A stretch of 64,000 bases of DNA. Source: Mesorhizobium huakuii (GTDB lineage Bacteria; Pseudomonadota; Alphaproteobacteria; Rhizobiales; Rhizobiaceae). The notes beneath the pieces were generated by a model. The model searched no databases. It was not told the DNA's origin and saw only the letters and a program-made list of their open reading frames with translations. Both the position numbers and the translations under genes were made by a program. Of this stretch, positions 56,577 through 64,000 are shown one piece after another (positions within the stretch are counted from its first letter, which is position 1; each line of letters begins with the position of its first letter). The DNA lies in contig NZ_CP050296.1 of assembly GCF_014189455.1 (NCBI RefSeq), forward strand, positions 4,646,001 to 4,710,000. Direction: 5' to 3'.

Positions 56577-57829
56577 GCGCTCAGCCGCTCGATGTCGGCG
56601 CCGCAAAGGCGCAGCTTGCGATCCAACTGCTCATAGCCGCGATCGAGATGATAGACGCGGTTGATGATCGTCTCGCCTTCGCTGACCAGCGCCGCCAACA
56701 CCAGCGACACCGAGGCGCGCAGGTCGGTGGCCATGACTTGAGCGCCATGCAGTTTCTCGCCGCCGCGCACCAGCGCCATGGTGCCTTGCAGCTTGATGTT
56801 GGCGCCGAGCCGCATCAGCTCCGGCACATGCATGAAGCGGTTCTCGAAAATGGTTTCGCGCAGCAGCGATGCGCCCTCGGCGCAACACATCAGCGCCATG
56901 AACTGCGCCTGCAGGTCGGTCGGAAAACCCGGATAGGGTTCCGTCGTGAGGTCGGCGGCCTTGAGCGGCCGCTCGCGCGAGACGATGAGCCCGCGGTCGC
57001 CGGGCCAGACGCTGACGCCGGTGGCTTCCAGCAATTGCACCACCGAGGCCATATGTTCGAGCCGGGCGTGGGTGAGCTCGAGCTGGCCGCCGGTGATCGC
57101 CGCGGCGATCGCATAGGTGCCGGCCTCGATCCGGTCCGGGATGATGTCGTGCCTGGCCGCATGCCAGCCGGTGTCGCCGGCGATCAGAATGCGGTGCGTG
57201 CCGGCGCCCTCGATGCGCGCGCCCATGGCGTTGAGGCAGGCGGCGAGATCAGCCACTTCCGGTTCGCGCGCCGCGTTGAGGATCTCGGTTTCGCCCTTGG
57301 CCGTGGTCGCCGCCATCATTGCGGTTTCGGTTGCCCCGACCGACGGCGAACTGAGTACGATGCGCGTGCCGGTCAGCCCGTTCGGCGCCGAGGCGACGAT
57401 GGAGCCGTTCTCGATCGCAATCCTTGCACCCGGTGCCGCGAGTGCCGCGACATGCATGTCGACCGGCCGCGCGCCGATCGCGCAGCCGCCCGGCAGCGAA
57501 ACCCGGGCATGGCCGAACCGGGCGAGCAGCGGCGCCAGCACCAGCACCGTCGCGCGCATTTTGCGTACCGTGTCATAAGACGTTTCCTTCGAAACGGCAG
57601 CGCTTGTGTCGATCGTCGCGGCATGCGCCGACCGCGTCACCTCGGCGCCGTGAAGCCGCACCACGCCGAGCATGTTTTCGACGTCGGTTACATCTGGCAG
57701 ATTGGTCAGTTCGAGCGGGTAGGGGCTGAGCAGGGCAGCCGCGATCTGCGGCAGAGCGGCGTTCTTGGCGCCTGAAATGGTGACCGCGCCTTCCAGTCTT
57801 CGTCCGCCGACGATCCGCAATCTGTCCAT
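56573..57829 (-). CDS. murA: UDP-N-acetylglucosamine 1-carboxyvinyltransferase MurA (recycling-linked copy)
   Basis: First committed enzyme of peptidoglycan synthesis, adding enolpyruvate to UDP-GlcNAc. The 418 residues show the EPT fold: [22 protein letters not shown] with the conserved Lys-Asn, the catalytic cysteine loop [15 protein letters not shown], and the C-terminal [21 protein letters not shown]. The active-site cysteine (fosfomycin target) is present. It is the first gene of a two-gene operon with the sugar kinase, divergent from the RpiR regulator. A recycling operon is an unusual place for murA; a housekeeping murA probably exists elsewhere. Confidence 0.93.
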   Translation of the reverse strand: MDRLRIVGGRRLEGAVTISGAKNAALPQIAAALLSPYPLELTNLPDVTDVENMLGVVRLHGAEVTRSAHAATIDTSAAVSKETSYDTVRKMRATVLVLAPLLARFGHARVSLPGGCAIGARPVDMHVAALAAPGARIAIENGSIVASAPNGLTGTRIVLSSPSVGATETAMMAATTAKGETEILNAAREPEVADLAACLNAMGARIEGAGTHRILIAGDTGWHAARHDIIPDRIEAGTYAIAAAITGGQLELTHARLEHMASVVQLLEATGVSVWPGDRGLIVSRERPLKAADLTTEPYPGFPTDLQAQFMALMCCAEGASLLRETIFENRFMHVPELMRLGANIKLQGTMALVRGGEKLHGAQVMATDLRASVSLVLAALVSEGETIINRVYHLDRGYEQLDRKLRLCGADIERLSA

Positions 57830-57942
57830 GGCTGAACCCTTGTATGGCGAAAGCCGGGCGGCGGTCTCTCCGGAAGACCTTCTCGATTCCCGAACCTGGC
57901 CGATCCGAGAATTAATTCTGCGTTCTTGGCTGTCAATCGAAA

Positions 57943-57961
57943 TTGGAATATTTTATTCCTC
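57943..57961. promoter_or_regulatory. RpiR (MurR-type) operator between murA and the RpiR gene
   Basis: TTGGAATATTTTATTCCTC matches 17 of 19 positions of the palindrome upstream of murQ. It lies 28 bases before the RpiR start and 114 bases before the murA start, so it can control both. A further small palindrome AGAATTAATTCT sits at 57908-57919. Confidence 0.72.
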
Positions 57962-57988
57962 CAAGCACCGCAGCGCTCCAGAGGGTTC

Positions 57989-58849
57989 ATGTCCGTTCTC
58001 AAGCAGATCCATGCGAAGCTCGACGGCATGGCGCCCGGCGATCGCGAGATCGGCCAGTACATCGTCGACAATCCCGACCAGATGCTGCGGCTGTCGACGG
58101 CAGCGCTTGCGGCCGAGATCGGCCGCAGCCAGTCGAGTGTGGTCAAGTTCAGCCAGAAACTCGGCTATGCCAGCTACCAGGAGCTCAAGCTCGCCGTCAG
58201 CGAGGCCAAGGCGCAGGACTGGCAGGTGCCGGCCGGCGTTATCCACGGCTCGATCGAGGTCGGTGACAACTATCCGGTCATCCTGAAGAAGCTGATCGGC
58301 AGCAAGCTGCTGTCGATGCAGCAGACCGTCGCCGCCAACACCGAGCGCATCATCGGCCGCACGCTGGAACTGCTCGACGGCGCGCGCCGCATCCATCTGG
58401 TCGGCGTCGGCGCCTCCTCGCTGGTGGCGCGCGACTTCTCCTACAAGCTGATGAAGCTCGGCCGCAACGTGCTGCATGACAGCGACAGCCATATCCAGAT
58501 GGCCAATGCCGCGACGCTCGGGCCTGGCGACGTGCTGTTCGCGCTCTCCTATTCCGGCGCCAGCATCGAAACCTTGCGCATCGCCGAGCTTGCCCGCAAG
58601 CGCGGCACGATGGTGATCGCCGTCACCGGCCTGCACGACAATCCGCTGAGCCGCGTCGCCGACATCCGCCTCTACACCATCGCCGATGAAGAGCGCGCGC
58701 GCTCCTCCTCCATCACCGCGCGCGACGCACAGCTGACGCTGACCGATTTGCTGTTCATCCTTTTGGTGCAGAGGCAGCCGGACGCCAACGACTATGTCCA
58801 CAACAGCGAGATGGCGGTCTCCGTGCTGAAGGCCGAGCGGTCCTCGTAG
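57989..58849 (+). CDS. murR: RpiR-family transcriptional regulator (MurR-like)
   Basis: Probable repressor of the peptidoglycan-recycling genes, 286 residues. The N-terminal helix-turn-helix is LSTAALAAEIGRSQSSVVKF (residues about 28-47); the C-terminal SIS domain, which senses a sugar phosphate, includes RIHLVGVGASSLVARDFSYK and VLFALSYSGASIETLRIA. In E. coli MurR senses MurNAc 6-phosphate, the compound linking AnmK to MurQ here. ATG 57989 follows GAGGG; the longer frame from 57926 crosses the operator. The gene symbol is by role and context. Confidence 0.85.
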   Translation: MSVLKQIHAKLDGMAPGDREIGQYIVDNPDQMLRLSTAALAAEIGRSQSSVVKFSQKLGYASYQELKLAVSEAKAQDWQVPAGVIHGSIEVGDNYPVILKKLIGSKLLSMQQTVAANTERIIGRTLELLDGARRIHLVGVGASSLVARDFSYKLMKLGRNVLHDSDSHIQMANAATLGPGDVLFALSYSGASIETLRIAELARKRGTMVIAVTGLHDNPLSRVADIRLYTIADEERARSSSITARDAQLTLTDLLFILLVQRQPDANDYVHNSEMAVSVLKAERSS

Positions 58850-58906
58850 GCGTAAGCCGCCTGTAGGGCCGCCGGCGGGTTCGGCAAGCTGCGATTAGGT
58901 GGGTGG

Positions 58907-61096
58907 CTACCAGCTCGTGTGCACCTTCAGCTTGAACGAACGGCCTTCGCCGTAGGAGCAGGTCAGCGTCGTCTGACAACTGGCGACATAGGTCTTGTTG
59001 AACAGATTGGTGACGTTGAGATCGACGCCCCAATTCTCCTTCTCGTAGCCGAGTTTCAGGTCGGCGAGCGTGACGGCCGGCACCTTCGCCGTGTTCTCGT
59101 TGTCGGCCCATGAGGAGCCGATATAGCGCAGACCGCCGCCAATCGAGATGCCGTCATACCAGTCACCACGGAATGTGTAGTCGGCGGAGGCCGAGGCCAT
59201 CACTTCCGGTACGATGAAGGGCGTCTTGCCAATCAGCGCCGGGTTGGCATCCTTCGTGATTTCGAGATTGTAGGCGGTGAATGCGCCCGTAATCCGGAAA
59301 TCATCCGTCATATTCACCTTGCCTTCGAGTTCGACGCCGCGTGAGCGCACTTCCCCGGTCTGCATCTGTGTGAAGAGCGTGACGTTCGAGGGCACGTTCT
59401 GGCGCGTCAGGTCAAACAAGGACAGGGTGAACAAGGCATCGATGAAGGTCGGCACATATTTCACGCCGACTTCATATTGCGTGCCTTCTTCCGGCCTGAA
59501 CAGATTGCCCATCGCGTCCGTACCGATGATCGGATTGAAGAAAGTGGCGATGCTGGCATAAGGGGTTACGCCGTTGGCGAACTCATAGGCGAGGCCGGCA
59601 CGGCCGGAGAAATCGCCTACCGTGCTGCTCTGCGTGCTGGAGCTCGCCGAGTAGAAGGTCGGACGATTATCGGCGTCGAGCCAGCCACGGTCGTAGCGGC
59701 CATTCAGCGTCACCAGCCAGCCATCGCCAAAACGCAGCTGATCCTGCGCATAGAAGCCAAGCTGCTTCTGCGTCAGGTTCTGGTTGAGGTAGCTGACGCG
59801 TGGCGTCAGCGGCGACCCGTATACCGGATGGAAGGCATCAATGGGATTGTCGTAGTTGGGATCGTAGAGGCCAGAGGACTGTACCTGATCGATGTTGTAG
59901 TATTTGAAGTCCAGACCGGCGAGGATCGTGTGCTCGATTGGACCGGTCGTCACCTTGCCTTCGATCTGGTTGTCGAGAAGGAAGGTCTTTGCCGTGGTGT
60001 CGTGGTCGAAATTTATTCGCGCCAGGTCGGTAGGCCCGCCGGTGAGCGACCAGCCGTTCGGATAGACACTGACCTCATCGATATCGGCGGCGGTGAAGCG
60101 GGCGTTGGAACGCGCGGTCCAGTCATTGTCGAAATCGTGTTCGAACTCATAACCGATCGAGCCTTGTTCACGCTTGTAGAGATCGATGCTTGGTTCGGTG
60201 AAATTCGCATCGGGGTCGATGCGGCCGTAGTTCACCCCACCGGCAATGTGGTCCGTCACCGTGCCGTCATAGGGCAGGAAGCTGCCGCCATTATGGTTCT
60301 CGTCGATGTGGCTGTAGTTGGCCAGGATGGTCAACGTGGTTGCTTCGTCCGGCTTCCACGTAATGCTGGGCGAGATGAAGCCGCGCCAGCCGTTCTGCAG
60401 GTCGCTGTAGGTGTCGCCGCCGGCGACCTTGCCATTGATGCGGTAGCTGACCGTGTTGTTGCTGGCCACGTCGCCGACGTCGAAGCCGAGATAGACATTG
60501 CCGGCATCGTTGACGCCGGTTTCGACATAGCGCTTGCGTTCGAACTCGGGCCGCTTGCTGACATAGTTGACCAGTCCGCCGGGGTTGCTGCCGCCATAGA
60601 GCACTGAGGCCGGGCCCTTCAGCACCTCGATGCGCTCAAGGCCGAAACTGTCGACATAGAAGCCGCCGAAGCCGTAGCTGAACAGCTGCAGGCCATCCAT
60701 GTAGGTGCCGGTAGCGGTCGCCTGGAAACCGCGGATCAACAGCCAGTTGGTGTCGCTGTCCGGGCCGAAGGGCTGGGCGAAGACGCCGGCCGTGTAGCGC
60801 AAGGCCTCGTCCACCTTCTGCGCGCCCTGGTCGTCGATCTCCTGCCGGCCGACGACAGAGACGGATTGCGGGATGTCCTTGATGTCGGTTGCCGTCTTCG
60901 AGCCTGTCGTGGTCTTCTTGGCGACGACACCTTCGACCGGCCCGGTCGCGCTGCCGCCAGCCTCACCCTCGACCACCACCGGCTCAAGCTGGGTGCTGGT
61001 TTGCACGGCCTGCGCGAAGGCGGCCATCGGCGTGATCATTGCGACAGTGGCGACACTGGCCGCCAGAAGCGCCTTCCTCCGGTAAAGTCTGCTCAT
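58907..61096 (-). CDS. TonB-dependent siderophore receptor (FhuA/FoxA-like)
   Basis: Outer-membrane receptor of 729 residues that imports a ferric siderophore using TonB energy. The signal peptide MSRLYRRKALLAASVATVAM ends in AFA-Q; the TonB box region is LEPVVVEG; the plug domain includes DIKDIPQSVSVVGRQEIDDQ, RYTAGVF and LLIRGF, IEVLKGPASVLYGGSNPGG; the 22-stranded barrel ends with the C-terminal aromatic SW. A promoter with a possible TGA-N9-TCA iron box and an AraC palindrome lies upstream. Its AraC regulator gene is directly upstream on the same strand. Confidence 0.92.
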   Translation of the reverse strand: MSRLYRRKALLAASVATVAMITPMAAFAQAVQTSTQLEPVVVEGEAGGSATGPVEGVVAKKTTTGSKTATDIKDIPQSVSVVGRQEIDDQGAQKVDEALRYTAGVFAQPFGPDSDTNWLLIRGFQATATGTYMDGLQLFSYGFGGFYVDSFGLERIEVLKGPASVLYGGSNPGGLVNYVSKRPEFERKRYVETGVNDAGNVYLGFDVGDVASNNTVSYRINGKVAGGDTYSDLQNGWRGFISPSITWKPDEATTLTILANYSHIDENHNGGSFLPYDGTVTDHIAGGVNYGRIDPDANFTEPSIDLYKREQGSIGYEFEHDFDNDWTARSNARFTAADIDEVSVYPNGWSLTGGPTDLARINFDHDTTAKTFLLDNQIEGKVTTGPIEHTILAGLDFKYYNIDQVQSSGLYDPNYDNPIDAFHPVYGSPLTPRVSYLNQNLTQKQLGFYAQDQLRFGDGWLVTLNGRYDRGWLDADNRPTFYSASSSTQSSTVGDFSGRAGLAYEFANGVTPYASIATFFNPIIGTDAMGNLFRPEEGTQYEVGVKYVPTFIDALFTLSLFDLTRQNVPSNVTLFTQMQTGEVRSRGVELEGKVNMTDDFRITGAFTAYNLEITKDANPALIGKTPFIVPEVMASASADYTFRGDWYDGISIGGGLRYIGSSWADNENTAKVPAVTLADLKLGYEKENWGVDLNVTNLFNKTYVASCQTTLTCSYGEGRSFKLKVHTSW

Positions 61097-61119
61097 CAGG
61101 AAAGTCCCCGCCTGTCGTC

Positions 61120-61147
61120 GTTGAGATACTTGATCATTTATCTCAAC
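61120..61147. promoter_or_regulatory. Receptor promoter: AraC-type palindrome overlapping a possible iron box
   Basis: GTTGAGATA (61120-61128) and TATCTCAAC (61139-61147) form a 9-10-9 inverted repeat 24 bases before the receptor start. Inside it, 61131-61145 reads TGA-TCATTTATC-TCA, which fits the RirA iron-responsive pattern TGA-N9-TCA of rhizobia. AraC-family siderophore regulators commonly bind next to receptor genes, so joint control is likely. Confidence 0.55.
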
Positions 61148-61232
61148 TTATCCGCGGGTCATTGGACGGATTTGGGCGGCTTGTCCATTCTTGTCCAAAC
61201 GAGGGACATCGCGGCGTCATGTTGCGGAAATG

Positions 61233-62099
61233 TCACTGGTGGTCGGCACTTTTCATCCAGGCGCCGGGTGTCACGCCGACCACCGATTTGAACACCCGCG
61301 TCAGATGCGCCTGGTCGAAGAAGCCGGTCGCCTCGGCGATGTCGGCAAGCGAGGCAGCGTCATTCGCCATCATCGCCTTGGCCCTGTTGACCCGCGCCTG
61401 CATCTGCCAGCGGTGCGGCGGCACGCCCGTTGCCGCCTTGAAGGCATGGCTCATCGCGGTCTCGGACAGGCCGGTCAGCGCGGCGAGATCGGCAAGCCGG
61501 ATCCTGTCCAGGCAGTGCGCGTCGATATAGTCGGTGACGAGGCGCAGCTTGCGGCGCGACAGCAGTGACCGACGCCTGGCGACATCCGGCGGGTCGATCT
61601 GGAAAAGGCTGGCGAACAAGGCATTGAGCAGGCCCTCGCCATAGAGATCATGCAGCGGCTGGTCGCTGCCGCATTCGGCGGCGATCAGGCCGGCCAGCAT
61701 GGCGACGCGGTCGTCGCGAAACTGGAAGCGCGACATCTGTAAGGCCTCACGATCGAGGCTGCGGCCGAAGCGCCGCGTCAGCGTCGCCACGTCGAAATGC
61801 AAATCGAGATGTCGGATGCGGCGCAAACCCTCGACCCGGCCACGGATCGGCACACCGGCCGGAATGTAGGCCATGGAGAGGGGGCCGTCGTGGCGCGATA
61901 CTTCGCCTTTGGCGCCTTCGACGAAGAAGGCGCCGCCGCCATCCACATCGAGCGCCACAAACAGCCGGGGATCGGGAGAGACATAGTAACCCTCGGCCCG
62001 GTCACCGCACGAGACATCCCAGAGGTCGGCGACCACGCCGTCCCATAGATGCCATTTCAGGTCGCCGATGACCGAAAAGCCCTCGATCCGGCTTTCCAT
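61233..62099 (-). CDS. AraC-family transcriptional regulator
   Basis: Activator of 288 residues. The C-terminal double helix-turn-helix covers about residues 180-288: IRLADLAALTGLSETAMSHA, then DIAEATGFFDQAHLTRVFKS and VVGVTPGAW. The N-terminal half is a sensor of the PchR/AraC type with no recognisable motif. ATG 62099 (ESRIEGFSVIG) is chosen over a TTG at 62117. It lies 136 bases before the siderophore receptor gene on the same strand, so it most likely activates it in response to the ferric siderophore. A strong TGA-N9-TCA site lies upstream. Confidence 0.85.
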   Translation of the reverse strand: MESRIEGFSVIGDLKWHLWDGVVADLWDVSCGDRAEGYYVSPDPRLFVALDVDGGGAFFVEGAKGEVSRHDGPLSMAYIPAGVPIRGRVEGLRRIRHLDLHFDVATLTRRFGRSLDREALQMSRFQFRDDRVAMLAGLIAAECGSDQPLHDLYGEGLLNALFASLFQIDPPDVARRRSLLSRRKLRLVTDYIDAHCLDRIRLADLAALTGLSETAMSHAFKAATGVPPHRWQMQARVNRAKAMMANDAASLADIAEATGFFDQAHLTRVFKSVVGVTPGAWMKSADHQ

Positions 62100-62141
62100 G
62101 CGTGCAACGAAGGTCAAGTCCTGTCTGTCTCCGAGGATAAT

Positions 62142-62162
62142 ACATGATAAAAATAATCATGT
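62142..62162. promoter_or_regulatory. Candidate RirA iron-responsive box upstream of the AraC gene
   Basis: ACATGAT and ATCATGT form an inverted repeat around an A-rich centre; 62145-62159 reads TGA-TAAAAATAA-TCA, exactly the TGA-N9-TCA pattern of rhizobial RirA boxes. It lies about 45 bases upstream of the AraC start. Confidence 0.6.
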
Positions 62163-62251
62163 TTATGCCCGGTTGAGGATCGCATCGCAAGCCCCATGCT
62201 TCTGCGGTCGATCAAGGGGCGTGCGGAACCGATATCCCCGGTCAGTTGGGA

Positions 62252-63655
62252 TTAGACACTTTCGAGATAGGTCTCGATCTCGAAATCGCTGACGTTGAGG
62301 GCGAAGGTGTTCAGTTCCTGGCGTTTGCAGGCAACAAAGGAGTCGCGCAGAATCCCCGGGAAAATCTCCGCCACATGCGTTCCGCTTTCGAAGGTGGCGA
62401 TGGCGGAGGCCCAGTCCGGCGGCAGCTTGGCTGGTGCCGCGCCTTGTCCGTCATTCCCGGTCGGCTCGCCCGGCGACATCTGCCTTTCGATGCCGATCAG
62501 CGCGGCGCCCAATATGGCGGCCAGCACCAGATAGGGATTGGCGTCCGCTCCCGACACGCGGTGCTCGATGCGGCGCGCGGCGGTCGGGCCGCCGGGAATG
62601 CGGATCGCGACCATGCGGTTCTCGTAACCCCAGGCGACCGCGGTCGGCGCATAGGAGCGCGGGCGAAGCCTGCGGTAGGAATTGAAGTGCGGCGCAAACA
62701 CCAGCGTGCTTTCGGCCATCGCCGCCAGCAGCCCGCCGACCGCGTGGCGCATGATTTCCGAGCCCTGATCGGTGCCGTCGTCGAACACGTTGCGCCCTTC
62801 GGCGTCGATAAGGCTGAAATGGACGTGAAAGCCGTTGCCGGCCCGATCGCCATAGGGCTTGGCCATGAAGCAGGCGGCAAAGCCGTGCTTGCGGGCGATG
62901 CCCTTCACCGTGCGCTTGAACAGCACCGCATCGTCGGCGGCCCGCAAGGCGTCGGCGACATGGTTCAGGTTGATTTCGAACTGGCCGACGCCATTTTCGG
63001 CAATCGCCGTATCGACGGGAATGCCTTGTGCCCGGCAGGCTTCGTAGACGTCATGGATGAAGGCCTCGAAATCGTCGATCTCGTCGATCGACAGCGCCGC
63101 ATCGGAATCGAGGCGCCGCCCGGTGACCGGCGAGACAGGCCCCACCGGCCGCTGCGATTGCGGATCGACCAGGTAGAATTCAAGTTCGGTCGCCGCGACC
63201 GGGGTCAAGCCGAGCGCCTTGTAGCGGTCGAGGATGCGGGCCAGCGCCCGCCGGGGATCGCCGAGATAGGGTGCGCCGCTTTCATCGGCGAGCCAGAGCG
63301 GGACGAGTGCCGTCGGATGCGCCGTCCAGTCCACCGGCAGAATGCCGCGTCCCGTCCATTGGCAGAGGCCATCGGCATCGCCGGTCGAGAAAACCAGCGT
63401 GTTGCCTTCGATATCCTCGCCCCAGATGTCGAGCCCGATCAGCGAATAGGGCATGCGCAGCTTGCCTTCCAGCGCCTTGCGAGCCTGCTCGACGGGTATG
63501 CGTTTTCCCCGCATGACGCCATTAAGGTCGCACACAGCCGCCCTCAGACTCTGTATGTCGCTTCTGCTTTCAAGCCAGCTCAAAACGTCCGCAATTGCAT
63601 CGCTCAATTTCAAAACCTCTGGTTTTCGAAGGTGCCTCAGCCTGATCGGCCGCAC
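62252..63655 (-). CDS. Glutamine synthetase family protein, probable gamma-glutamylpolyamine synthetase
   Basis: ATP-dependent ligase of the glutamine synthetase fold, 467 residues, most like PuuA/GlnA-type enzymes that join glutamate to putrescine or another amine. The beta-grasp region includes AAVCDLNGVMRGKRIPVEQA, the catalytic domain ATELEFYLVDP, GVGQFEINLNHVADALRAAD, AGNGFHVHFSLIDAEG and RIPGGPTAARRIEHRVSGAD. The tyrosine adenylylation site of true GlnA is not evident. The GTG at 63655 gives the longest protein; a TTG at 63607 with AGAGG ahead is an alternative. A perfect palindrome lies upstream at 63695-63714. Confidence 0.88.
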   Translation of the reverse strand: MRPIRLRHLRKPEVLKLSDAIADVLSWLESRSDIQSLRAAVCDLNGVMRGKRIPVEQARKALEGKLRMPYSLIGLDIWGEDIEGNTLVFSTGDADGLCQWTGRGILPVDWTAHPTALVPLWLADESGAPYLGDPRRALARILDRYKALGLTPVAATELEFYLVDPQSQRPVGPVSPVTGRRLDSDAALSIDEIDDFEAFIHDVYEACRAQGIPVDTAIAENGVGQFEINLNHVADALRAADDAVLFKRTVKGIARKHGFAACFMAKPYGDRAGNGFHVHFSLIDAEGRNVFDDGTDQGSEIMRHAVGGLLAAMAESTLVFAPHFNSYRRLRPRSYAPTAVAWGYENRMVAIRIPGGPTAARRIEHRVSGADANPYLVLAAILGAALIGIERQMSPGEPTGNDGQGAAPAKLPPDWASAIATFESGTHVAEIFPGILRDSFVACKRQELNTFALNVSDFEIETYLESV

Positions 63656-63694
63656 TGTCCCTGGTAAAAAATGCTTGTGAGTTTTCGGGAAACT

Positions 63695-63714
63695 TATCCG
63701 ACTGTTGTCGGATA
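63695..63714. promoter_or_regulatory. Candidate operator: palindrome upstream of the glutamine-synthetase-like gene
   Basis: TATCCGAC-TGTT-GTCGGATA is an 8-4-8 perfect palindrome 40 bases before the start codon. Its position and the presence of a probable GntR-type gene just beyond suggest an operator. Confidence 0.5.
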
Positions 63715-63895
63715 TTTTTCCTTATTTTTTCAAGTCACTAACCGGGATATCGGGAGGCATTTCAAAACCAATTGCGCGATCTGCGATCGCAACATAGAGG
63801 CAAGAAGATGGAAAGCCAAGGGGCATTCGGCGTGCCGGCTCGCCGCAGGGCAGGTGCGACCGGCCTTAGGGTCGAACGACTGTCGCCCGGCAACC

Positions 63896-64000
63896 CTAGC
63901 TTCTTGCGTCCGGAAATCTGGCCTGCCGCAGGATGTGTGCAGCGCCTTCTTCGATGTCGCGCACGATGGCCCCGCGGGCGCGCGCCGCGTCCTGCGCCTC
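63896..64000 (-). CDS. C-terminal fragment, probable GntR/FCD-family regulator (continues past the window)
   Basis: Last 34 codons and stop of a gene entering from beyond 64000. The fragment reads EAQDAARARGAIVRDIEEGA and AHILRQARFPDARS. An alternating charged/hydrophobic final helix of this kind is typical of FCD-domain GntR regulators. The assignment is tentative because the diagnostic domains are outside the window. The 240-base gap to the next gene holds the palindrome at 63695-63714 and nothing else recognised. Confidence 0.4.
   Translation of the reverse strand, partial: EAQDAARARGAIVRDIEEGAAHILRQARFPDARS

Noticed and set aside
63695..63730. Palindrome followed by T-rich sequence as a rho-independent terminator
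   Set aside because: No rightward gene ends upstream of it; its position ahead of a leftward gene fits an operator better.

Overview
This window looks like chromosome or megaplasmid DNA from a Mesorhizobium-like member of the Hyphomicrobiales. It is GC-rich and gene-dense, full of ATGA-overlapped operons. It carries a PcaQ-controlled protocatechuate locus, a dctA/dctBD C4-dicarboxylate locus, RirA-type iron-box candidates and short GC-rich palindromic intergenic elements typical of rhizobia. No gene-free stretch exceeds about 300 bases, and I saw no tRNA, rRNA or CRISPR array.

Layout. 1-3871 (minus): branched-chain-type ABC transporter resembling the PcaMNVWX protocatechuate importer. 4013-9821: pcaQ and the divergent pcaD-pcaC-pcaH-pcaG-pcaB-pobA operon (4-hydroxybenzoate to protocatechuate to beta-ketoadipate). 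9845-20174: GntR regulator, then FAH-family hydrolase, alpha/beta hydrolase, amidohydrolase and a second branched-chain-type ABC importer whose LivF subunit is fused to a Tm-1-like domain. 20264-22451: flotillin-like gene broken by a one-base frameshift. 22730-24703: two SRPBCC proteins, one fused to a quinone oxidoreductase. 24732-25556: an IS5-family element. 25722-29206: LacI regulator, esterase, Gfo/Idh/MocA dehydrogenase and a truncated gene start. 29134-36300: DeoR regulator, class I aldolase, PfkB kinase (frameshifted) and a CUT1 sugar ABC importer. 36351-41646: a six-gene sugar or polyol catabolic operon. 41711-46588: dctA and dctBD with a sigma-54 promoter and DctD sites. 46652-58849: peptidoglycan-recycling island (anmK, serine hydrolase, peptide ABC importer, murQ, BcrAD-type sugar kinase, murA, RpiR regulator) linked by a shared palindromic operator. 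58907-62099: TonB-dependent siderophore receptor and AraC regulator. 62252-64000: glutamine-synthetase-like ligase and the tail of a probable GntR gene.

The region is an assortment of scavenging modules, each with its own importer, enzymes and local regulator. The most coherent system is the peptidoglycan-recycling island: the near-perfect palindrome TTGGAATA-TTT-TATTCCAA occurs before murQ and between murA and the RpiR gene. Several genes carry single-base disruptions: a six-T run in the flotillin gene, a missing G in pfkB, a five-C run in anmK, and ACGA instead of ATGA between livH and livM. Either the sequence has consensus errors or several genes are decaying; raw reads are needed to decide.
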